Origin: Nymphalis io
Taxonomy: Eukaryota > Arthropoda > Insecta > Lepidoptera > Nymphalidae
Length of the DNA: 64,000 nt
Direction of reading: 5' to 3'
NCBI RefSeq assembly: GCF_905147045.1
Contig: NC_065895.1
Location: 6,949,001-7,013,000, forward strand
Position numbers and translations under genes: made by a program. Within the stretch, counting starts at the first letter, position 1. Each line of letters opens with the position of its first letter. A model generated the notes under the pieces. It had not been told where the DNA came from. It saw only the letters and a program-made list of their open reading frames with translations, and did no database searches. Below are positions 45,501 to 57,500 of this stretch, piece by piece.

Positions 45501-48500
45501 CGTTAACTCGGAATGTCTGCCGTCACAAGCTTGCATTCAACAAAAATGTCAAAATCCTTGTGAAGGCTCCTGTGGAATTGGAGCTCTTTGCACTGTGTCG
45601 AGACATGTACCTATTTGTACTTGCCCCGAAGGTTACACAGGGGATGCTTTCAACTTGTGTACTCTCAAACCTCAGCCAGGTAAGCTTATCAACATATAAA
45701 TACGTAAAATGAATTAAAAATGATGATGATGATACCTAAAGTATGTCTGAATATTTTCTGTATCTTAAACTACATAAATGATTTACTATGTCTAGATTAT
45801 GATATAATTGACAAATGCAATCCATCACCCTGTGGAAGAAACGCTGTATGTAAAGATGGTGATTGTTATTGCATAGAGGAACATCAGGGAGATCCATACA
45901 TCGAATGCCGACCAGAATGTGTTCTTAGTAGTGATTGCCCGAGAGACAAAGCTTGTGTTAAAAATAAATGTACGGATCCATGTCCTGGAGCATGTTCCGC
46001 GTCGGCTATATGCACTGTCGTTAACCACATACCCATGTGTAGTTGTTCGCAAGGATTGACAGGCAATGCTTTCTACGGTTGCGAACCAATTAGAGGTGAG
46101 TTACAGTTATATCTAAAAAATGTTTAAATATATATTTCTTAGGTGTTAATTAATTTCAATAACAGTTTATGTAAATCAAACAACATTTATAATTTATAAA
46201 TAATAAACAAACCTATTGTCACACAATATTCTACACACACTTTACATATACATATACGTTACATTTATAACTAATCAAATTTATTTTGTAAAAAAAAATT
46301 ATGCTTAACTTTTGCTCGTCATCGGTCCTCAACCAATTTCACATAAAATTGCTCATTTGCGCATCCTATTTCTTGTTAAAATAGTAATAAAATATTATTT
46401 CTATATTTAACAATAACAAACTTATTACAGAATAATTATAACATGTATCTAAACTACTTAAGTAATAATATTAGCCTTAAATATTTACAAAAAAGAAATA
46501 AGTACTGTACAAATCTTGACCACGTGCATTCGTGGAATGGTGGCAAGAGTAATAATTACTCGAATTATTACAAGGAAAAATAATTTCTAAATTGCTTATA
46601 TATTTTTTTGTATTACCCTAATTATTATTCTAACTTTTGTGGTTCATAAGAACACACACATATATAAAGACACAATTATAAAGACGCACGTGTTGTTCTT
46701 GTCTTTTATTGGAATTTGTTTTTATTACAACATTATCTTGAGGCTTATGAAGCAACGTTTTTTTACTGTTAATAATGTTTAACGGGTATTTAAAATTTTA
46801 AAAGTATTAATATGTATTCAGTTTTTGCAAAACTATATTACCGTGTACGCTCTTATTATATATTTTATAAACTTTGTAGCTCCAATAGCCAGCAACCCAT
46901 GTACACCATCACCATGCGGACCAAACAGTCAATGTCGTGAAGTTAATGGACAAGCTGTATGCACATGTATTTCCAGTTACATAGGTAGTCCACCGCTGTG
47001 TCGACCAGAATGTGTCGTTAGCTCAGATTGTACAGCAAATAAAGCATGTAGTAACCAGAAATGTATTGATCCATGCAAGGGTTCTTGCGGAGTGGAAGCT
47101 AAATGTGTTGTAGTAAAACATAATCCCATCTGTACTTGTCCGCCAAGATTTACTGGAGATCCTTTTGTTAGATGTGTACCATTTAGTAAGTATTGTTATT
47201 AATATCATATTCCTATGTATTTTTATTGTTTTTTTCGTACTGTTAATTCTTATTTCTTAACAGGCCCCGTTATTGCTGATACGTTACCATGTTCACCATC
47301 ACCGTGTGGTGCTAATTCTATATGCAAAGAAGTATCTGGTGCGCCTTCATGTGCTTGTATGCCAAATTTCTTTGGTTCACCACCATATTGTAGGCCCGAG
47401 TGCTCTAGTAACAGTGAATGCCCAACTAATCAAGCGTGTATTAATCAGAAATGCAAAGATCCCTGTATCAATACCTGTGGTCAAAATGCTAATTGCAAAG
47501 TTGTCAGTCATACACCGATGTGCTTCTGTGATATCGGATATGAAGGTGATCCATTTTCAAATTGCCAACCTCAACAAAATCGAGTCCCTGAGAAAACATC
47601 TCCTTGTGACCCTTCTCCGTGTGGTGCAAACGCCATTTGTAAAGAACATAACTCAGCAGGATCTTGCACTTGTCTGTCTGATTATATTGGGAATCCCTAT
47701 GAAGGTTGTCGTCCTGAATGTTCAGTAAATACAGATTGCACGCCAAACAAGAGCTGCATACGGAATAAATGTCTTGATCCTTGCCCAGGAACTTGTGGCC
47801 CAATGGCTCTCTGTACAACTGTAAATCACTTACCAGTATGCACTTGTCCTCCCGGTTACACCGGCGAACCATACTACAGATGCGATATTATGAAAGGTAT
47901 ATTTTTTTCTAATTAAACAACGTTATATTTACAGTTTAATGTTTTATCATCCTTCAGCTAATGTGTTATTATTTGCTTGTCAGAATTAAGCGCAGAACCT
48001 CTTACACCATGCCTTCCCAATCCATGTGGACCAAATAGTGTATGTCAAGCGATTAATGGTCAAAGTGCATGTTCATGTATGCCTAATTACATTGGTTCTC
48101 CTCCTGGATGTCGACCAGAATGCACAGTCAGTTCGGAGTGTCCGAGTAATAAAGCTTGTATTAATTTAAAATGCACAAACCCATGTCCTAGTCATTGTGG
48201 AATAAACTCAGACTGCAAAGTCTTTACTCATAGTCCAGTGTGCTCATGTAAACCAGGTTATACAGGGGATCCCTTCACACGATGCTATCAACAACGTAAG
48301 TATATAATTAGTAGACCATATATTTGTTTTCCAATTTTTATATATTTTATTATTTAAATTAAACTTTATTTTAGCTCCAATTCAACCAATCTTTGACACA
48401 TCTAAGGACCCTTGTGTACCTAATCCTTGCGGAGATAATGCCATTTGTAGAGATGTTAATGGCATACCATCATGTTCTTGTATATCGAACTTCAACGGAC

Positions 48501-51500
48501 TACCTCCAAATTGCCGCCCCGAATGCGCGATCAATCAAGATTGTCCTTCAGACAAGGCATGTATAAACATGAAATGCCGCGACCCATGCCCTGGCAGTTG
48601 TGGTCAAAATGCCATATGTTCGGTATTTAACCATTTCCCAGCTTGTACGTGCGCACAAAGCTTCTCTGGAGATCCTTTTACTAGGTGTACTTTAATTCCG
48701 CCAGTACAAGGTAAAATGTATACATTAACATAAGAATTGTTACTATTTATCTTCTATAAGTTTTATTTTATCGTTTTTGTAAATGTTTTTAGATGTCATT
48801 ATTCAAGATCCTTGTAACCCATCACCGTGTGGATTTAATGCCGAATGTAACAATGGAATATGTACATGTGTAATTGATTATTATGGAGACCCTTACGTAG
48901 GTTGCAAACCCGAATGTGTGACAAATATGGACTGTTCAACAGAAAAAGTATGCTCCAGTAATAAATGTATGAACCCTTGTCCTGAAGCTTGTGCTCCAAC
49001 TGCAGAATGTAATGTTTACAATCATATTCCAATTTGTACATGTCCTCAAGGAATGACTGGTAATGCTTTCAGAGAGTGTTACAAAGTTGAAAGTAAGTCG
49101 TAGTAAAAAACAAATATATAAAAAAACATTAAGTCAAGCAACTTAACCTCCAATGTAATTTCTTGTTTCAGTTACTCATGTGAATCCTTGTAATCCTAGT
49201 CCATGCGGACCAAATAGTCAGTGTCGAACAGTTAATAACCAAGCTGTGTGCTCATGTTTACCAAACTTTATCGGTAGTCCGCCATCTTGTCGACCAGAAT
49301 GCACCATTAGTGCCGAATGTCCTCGCGATGAAGCCTGCAATAATCAAAAATGTATAAATCCTTGCAAGGGTAGCTGCGGGTATGGAGCAAGGTGTGAAGT
49401 TATAAACCATAATCCTATTTGCTCATGTCCTGCACAATATACGGGCGACCCATTCACAAACTGCATTCCGATAGGTATGTATTTAAAATAACTTTAATTG
49501 TATTTATAACAAAAGTTTACTAATATTTTGTACAGGTATCATAAAAACATCGATTTGATTATAGTATTAATTAGATATTTCTTTTACAGTATCAACACCA
49601 CTGGACCCTATAGATCCTTGTACCCCATCTCCCTGTGGACCTTACTCAATTTGCAAAGTAATCGGAGAGTCTCCATCGTGCTCTTGTCAAGTCAATTATA
49701 TAGGAGCTCCACCTGGCTGTCGTCCTGAGTGCATAAGTAATTCTGAGTGTCCAACCAATCAGGCTTGCATAAACCAGAAATGTAAAGATCCCTGTCCTGA
49801 AACTTGCGGATACAATGCTGATTGCAAAGTTGTCAGTCATGCATTAATTTGTTCGTGCCCATATGGTCAGACCGGTGACCCGCTAAGTTCTTGTTATCCT
49901 GTTAAAGGTAAAAATAAAAAAAGATTTATTTTTGTTGTTTTTTGTTAAAAATGTATGAAACTTATATGTTTTTGTTTTATAGATTCTATTATTGAATATA
50001 GTTCTCCATGTGAACCTTCTCCTTGCGGGCTTAATGCAGAATGCACAGAAAGAAATGGGGCTGGTGCATGTAAATGCCTCGAAGATTTTACTGGTAATCC
50101 TTATGAAGGCTGTCGGCCAGAGTGTGTTATCAACACTGACTGTAGCCCTACATTGGCCTGTATTCAAAATAAATGTAAAGATCCTTGTCCTGGTATCTGT
50201 GCACCGAATGGAATATGTCAAGTCGTAAATCATTTACCGTCATGTCATTGTCCAACGGGTCTAACAGGAGACGCTTATTCATATTGTATAGACAAAGTCG
50301 AAGGTAATCTACAAATTTATTTGAATTTGAACTTTATACGATCAGTACCACTTTTTCAAATGTATTTAATATCATTCTCATTATTTTACAGATTTCGTAA
50401 AAGTTACGCCTTGTAATCCATCACCCTGTGGTCCCAATAGTCAGTGCCGTGAGGTTAATTCTCAGGCAGTGTGCAGTTGTAGCGACACATATATGGGAAT
50501 TCCGCCAAATTGTCGACCTGAATGCACAATCAACAGCGAATGCGGAACTGATAAAGCATGTATTAATCGAAAATGCGTCGATCCCTGTGTAGGCCAATGT
50601 GGTCGAAACGCTAATTGCAGAGTTATCACACATAATCCTATGTGTTCCTGTCAAGAACATTTCACTGGAGATCCTTTCTCTCATTGCATGCCTTGTGAGT
50701 TTTTTTTTTTAATTATGATTTGGTTGTTTTTTATATTTGTTAAAAACGCTATATTTCGTTTTAGATCCTACGTCGATTTTACCACCTCAAGAGAATGTCA
50801 ACCCATGCTTACCATCGCCATGTGGTGCAAACGCACTGTGTGAGGATCGCAATGGAATACCCCGCTGCAGCTGCCTCCCGAATTACATGGGCACGCCACC
50901 TCGTTGCAGACCCGAGTGCACGGTCAATTCAGAGTGCAATGCTAATAAAGCTTGCATAAACAATCGCTGTGTTGACCCTTGTCCGGGTGCATGTGGAATT
51001 AATGCTCAATGTATTGTTAACAATCATCTACCCATTTGTTCGTGTTTACAAGGTTACACTGGCAATCCATTTACAAGTTGCAATTTTGAAATTAATGGTA
51101 TGTAAATCATATTTTGTTAGTATTTGAAGGCTAATTTTACGTTATTAATGTAAAATAATAATTAATACACGTTATTATTATAATCATAGCATTTATTCTA
51201 ACGAAGCCGAAATTGGCAAAGCGAAAATGTAGCAAATACAATTACAAAAAATTACACTAATTAAATCGCGATTTTTTTTATTTTTTGGCCACAATAGAGA
51301 TACTATAACGCCGCTTCGCGTTTTAAGTGTGCAATTATAATGTAAAATTATATTATAGCCCAAAGTATATTATTTATCAAATAAAACATTATATATACCA
51401 ATTAGTATAATTCCTTATAATTTCAGATGTTCCTCCGAGTAATCCGTGTTCTCCTTCGCCTTGCGGAACTAACGCCATTTGCAATGAAGGTGTTTGCTCT

Positions 51501-54500
51501 TGTTTGCCGGAGTTCTTCGGAGATCCTTACTTTGGTTGTAAACCTGAATGTGTATTGAGTTCTGAATGTCAACGCACCAAGGCTTGCATACGAAATAAAT
51601 GTAACGACCCTTGTATAGGAACATGCGGAAGTGGTGCCTCTTGTGAAGTTATTAATCATATACCGATTTGCTCTTGTCCTTCTGGAACTTCAGGCGATCC
51701 TTTCAATTATTGTCGTAAAATTATAGGTGCGTATTAAAACTATAACATATATTTGATATGTTATGTGATATAAAGGTTTCAAATAAAATAGCCTTATATT
51801 TTCTTTTTATTCCAGAACCAGTGTCTAAAAATTTGTGTGAACCTTCACCGTGCGGACCTTATAGTCAATGCCGAGAAGTAAATGGGCACGCTGTATGTGT
51901 TTGCGTTCAAGGCTATGTTGGTAGTCCACCGAACTGTCGCCCAGAATGTACAGTGAGCTCGGATTGCCCATTAAATCAAGCTTGTTCAAATCAAAAATGT
52001 ATAGACCCTTGTCCTGGAGCATGTGGACGCAACACTCAATGTATTGTTGTCAAACATAACCCAATTTGCACGTGCATGTCTGGATTTTCAGGAGATCCAT
52101 TTTCAGTTTGTCAACTAATTCGTAAGTATTAACAATTTTATAATAAAAAGAAAAATAATCCTCTTATTATACAACTATGAATTTCTAATACGATTATAAC
52201 CGTTGTCCTTCTAATTTTCAGCTTTATTACCACCAGTTAAAGTTAATCCGTGTTTGCCTTCACCCTGTGGACCTAACTCACTTTGTACTGAAAATGAAAA
52301 TAGTGCAGATTGTAAATGTTTGCCTGAATTTAACGGCTCACCGCCTAATTGTCGACCTGAATGCACTAGTAATACTGACTGTGATACTAGTAAAGCTTGT
52401 ATTCATAAAAAATGCCGGGATCCTTGTCCCGGCTCTTGCGGAGTCAATGCAGAATGCCGAGTTGTAAGCCATACACCAAGCTGTTTATGCGAAAATGGTT
52501 ATACGGGAGATCCTTTCCTATATTGTACAATTAAAGTTGCCCAAATAAATGAAGAAAGACCAACACCGTGTGTTCCGTCTCCTTGCGGCGCTAATGCTGA
52601 ATGCAAAGAACGGAATGATATTGGATCTTGCACATGCATATCGGGCTATTTTGGCGATCCTTACGTCGCGTGTAAACCGGAATGCATATTAAACTCAGAT
52701 TGTCCATCTAATCAAGCCTGTCACCTGAATAAATGTCACGACCCTTGTCCTGGAACATGTGGTGTGAATGCTCTGTGTAATGTTGTTAATCATATACCTA
52801 GTTGTAGCTGTCCAGATCAACACTTTGGAGATCCATACAAAATTTGTTTATTTAAACCACAAAGTAAGTAAATACATAAACTTTACAATAATTCTCAATG
52901 CTAGTTGTTAATGTATTTTTTTTTCCAATGCAGTGTACGTATGAAAAATATTAATTTAATATCAGATTATAAGCACTATATCATTTTAAATATATTCAAT
53001 GTGTTTTACATTTTAGTGGAAAAAATTGACCCCTGTAATCCATCGCCATGTGGACCAAACAGCCTATGTAAAGATCAAAACGACCTAGCTATCTGTACGT
53101 GCTTAAATGGATACCTTGGATCTCCACCTGACTGCCGCCCAGAATGTATTACAAACTCTGAATGTCCTCTCGACAAAACATGCGAAAACTTAAAGTGTAT
53201 AAATCCTTGTCCCAAAGGATGCGGCATTAACGTTGACTGCCGGGCAATCAATCATAATCCTATTTGCTCTTGTAAAGAAGGATATACGGGAAATCCGTTT
53301 ACAATATGTCATCAAATCGTTAAAGTTGAACCTACTTTACTGGAACCAGTAAATCCCTGTGTTCCTTCCCCGTGTGGACTCAACTCCGAGTGTAGAGATA
53401 CAGGTGGAATACCTTCCTGCATATGCCTGCCAGATTATATTGGAAGTCCACCAAATTGTAAACCCGAATGTGTTCTGAACACTGATTGCAGTAACGACAA
53501 AGCCTGTATAAATATGAGATGTCTCGACCCATGTCTAGGATCATGTGGCATAACAGCAGTGTGTAACGTCGTGAAACACGTGCCCGTTTGCTCTTGCCCC
53601 GTTGGGTATGAAGGAGATCCTTTTATGGCTTGCAATATAAAAGTACAAGGTGAAATATGATTGCTCATTAAAATAAACATAACGTTATAGTAAAGCAAAA
53701 TGTGAATACTAATCTGAAAACAATATATAAATTTAATGCAATTTTACCTTATTTTTATTAAAATTAACAGTAAATAACGATTGTTGTGATTATTAATTTA
53801 TACCAAAATTACAGAACCAGTTCAAAACATCGACTCATGTAATCCGTCGCCATGTGGGCCAAACGCCGTTTGCCGTAACAATGGAGAATGCAGTTGCTTG
53901 CCAGACTACCACGGTGACCCGTACTTCAGCTGCCGCCCTGAATGCGTACTCAGCTCAGATTGCTTCCTCACTCAAGCGTGCTTACATAACAAGTGTGTTG
54001 ATCCTTGTCGCGACATGTGCGGAGTTAACGCTGAATGTCAGGTTTATAACCACGTAGCTGTATGTAGTTGTCCAAGTGGTATGTCTGGGAACGCTTTTTA
54101 CGAATGCATTAATGTAAATAGTAAGTATTACTACAAATTATTTTTTTCTCTTAAATGATCTATTTTTTTTAATTGTTCTTTTGTATTTTTATTTTTTAAC
54201 AACCGTTAATGTTGTACAGTAAACAGTTAAACAATGTGTAGTGATTTTTAAATATTATTAATGTAATTGAGAACGAATAAATAAATTGAATTGAAAATAT
54301 GTACACGTACATATTTGATATACTAACGAATAACATAGACTATATTTTCTGACTGATTTAAAATAGTCAATTACATTATATATTATTTTATTTATTACAA
54401 TTATTTTATATATTATTATATATAAATTCGTAATTTAATAACTGTTTATAATTTTTAGTACCTGTTACCAAACCTTGTGAACCATCTCCATGCGGGCCGA

Positions 54501-57500
54501 ACAGTTTATGTAGAGAGACAAACGGTCAAGCAGTTTGTTCCTGTATACAAGGATTCATGGGTAATCCACCTAGTTGCAGACCTGAGTGCATTCAAAGTAC
54601 TGATTGTTCTCCGTCGTTGGCTTGCATTAATAGAAAATGTCAGGATCCATGCCCAGGGTCGTGTGCTTCCAATGCTATATGCAACGTAAACAATCACAAT
54701 CCCATATGTTCTTGTCCGCCAAGATATACAGGATCTCCTTTCACGCACTGCTTCGGTAATTTTATATACTTTTAAAATAACTTATTATAACATGATAAGT
54801 CTAAAATCACTAAAAAAGTTTTATTTTTTCCAGTACAACCCACTGAAGAACTACCTAATAATCCATGTGCCGCTTCGCCCTGTGGACCAAATAGCATATG
54901 TAAAGCTTCACTTAATGGTTATTCGCATACTTGCTCGTGTCAACCTACTTTTGAAGGAAACCCACCAAATTGCAAGCGAGAATGCACGAACAATGAAGAT
55001 TGCCCAACTGATAGAACGTGCATTAATTATAAATGCAAGGACCCTTGCCCTGAATCTTGTGGAATCAATACCGTATGTATAGTGAGACTTCATACCGTTA
55101 TGTGTTCGTGTCAAGGTGGTTATTCAGGAGATCCATTTTTATCATGCTATGAAGTACCACAAATGTCAATATCAGAAGACCCATGCAATCCAACACCTTG
55201 TGGAATCAATGCTCGCTGCAGAGTCACTAGAAATAATGTTGCCGTTTGTGCTTGCGAACATGGATATTTTGGCAATCCCTATGAGACCTGCAGACCCGAA
55301 TGTGTTGTAAACACTGACTGTCCTTTTAATAAAGCTTGTCTTAATAATAAATGTGAAGACCCATGTCCAGGTGTATGCGGCACAACTGCTGTTTGCGAAG
55401 TCATAAACCACTTACCATCATGCAAATGCTCTCCCGGATATACTGGAAATCCATACGCATATTGTCATATAATTATTAATGAACCGGGTAAGTTTTTGCT
55501 ACAAATTATGAAATATGATAATGTTTAAAACTTTAAATAATTTAATATGTTAACCTATTTCTTATAGAACCTGTGCCGCAAAATCCTTGTATTCCAAACC
55601 CTTGTGGAAGCAACAGTATATGTAAAGATAATAACGGTGTGGCTTCTTGCACTTGCATACCTGAGTATATTGGAGCACCGCCTAGTTGTCGTCCTGAGTG
55701 TACGGTTAATTCAGAATGCGAAAAATCAAAGAGTTGTATAAATCAAAGATGTATTGATCCGTGCCCAGGTTTATGCGGACAAAATGCTCAATGTAAAGTA
55801 ATTAATCATGCACCAATTTGTTCATGTCGAGAAAACTATGAAGGGGATCCATTCACCAGGTGCATTGTAAGAGAAAGTAAGAATACATAATTTTTATAAT
55901 AACTATATATGAAATTAAGCAAATTCTCCTTCATGATATGAAATATTTTTTACAGAAAGTCCTCCTGCTGATCTGAATCCCTGTACACCGTCTCCTTGTG
56001 GCTTGAATTCAATCTGCCAGACTATTAATAAGATACCAATGTGCACTTGTATAGATAATTTTATTGGAATTCCACCAAACTGTAGAGCCGAATGTACTGT
56101 TAACTCTGACTGTCCAACAAGCAAAGCTTGCATCAATAGAAAATGTAGTGATCCTTGTGTTGGTTCTTGTGGACTGCAAACCGTTTGTCAAGTCCATCAG
56201 CACTCTGCTATATGCAGTTGTATAGAAGGATATACAGGAAATCCATTTGAAAGTTGTCACGTTACAGAAATTATAGGTGAGATAATTTCAGTTAAATATT
56301 TCTGTAGTCAGAATTATTATTTATTTATATATTTGTTGTTATTGTTTATTAAATATTAAATTATTTAAATAAAATGTGTTTTTCAGAACATACTCCAGCT
56401 CTATATGATAAATGTAATCCGAGCCCATGTGGAGCGAACGCAGATTGTAACGATGGACTTTGTACATGTAAAAAGAACTTCTTTGGCAATCCTTACTTGA
56501 GTTGTCGACCTGAATGCACTCATAACTCAGACTGTGCATCAAATTTAGCATGTTTAAATAATAAATGTATGAATCCATGTACAAATCTTTGTGGCGAAAA
56601 TGCGTCATGCGATGTATATAATCATGTTCCTATGTGTAGTTGCCCACCAAACACCATCGGAAATGCGTTCTTTACGTGTACACCAAACAAAGGTAAATAA
56701 AATTAGTAAAAAACTATAATTTTCCTAAGTTAAAACGTTTTTTAACCATTTATTTTTGATTTTTAGTTGAACAACAAAAGAAAAATCCTTGTGTTCCATC
56801 TCCTTGCGGTCCGAACAGTCAGTGCCGCATTGTGCAGGAGCAAGCAGTCTGCTCATGTATTTTAGGCTATATTGGAATACCGCCATCTTGTCGTCCTGAA
56901 TGCTTAGTTGATTCAGATTGCTCAAGCGTTTTATCATGCTCTAATCAAAAATGCGTGGACCCTTGTCGCGGATCATGTGGTGTTAATGCAGAATGTAGGA
57001 TTCATAATCACAATCCTATTTGTTATTGCCCAAGAGGATTAACTGGCGATCCATTTACGCATTGCTTGGTAATAACATGTAAGTAATTTTACATTTACTG
57101 ATTTATTGAAATTGAAGTATGATCCTTTTTTAAACTGATAGTTTTTTTACAGTGAAAACCCGTTTGTGAAACCATATTGGTTTCACAAAGGGGCGGTAAA
57201 GGTATTTATGTTATTGTTTGCGGATGATACTTCATTTCTGCGTTAATCTGACAAAAATGATCATGCATTTAAAGTTGGTTTACAACGAATAATTAATTTG
57301 TTTGTGATTGCTAATGAATTAAATTGTTCAGTGTTTATTGTTTCTAATGTAAAACAGCAGTGTTTCACCTTAATGTTAGATAATATAAATCTTAGTGTAA
57401 CATATAATAAAATAGTTAATACAGTAATTTATATGAGCTCACATATTCATCAATTGATATAGTTCATTTGCCAATTCATATAGTATCCCAATTAATATAT

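Noticed and set aside
47951..47983. Earlier acceptor ccttcag at 47957 for exon 75
   Set aside because: Phase-1 reading from it reaches a TAA within 11 codons; the acceptor at 47983 gives a clean module.
57152..57190. An extra exon after the strong acceptor at 57151
   Set aside because: In phase it meets a TGA after four codons and encodes nothing like an EGF or DPY domain.
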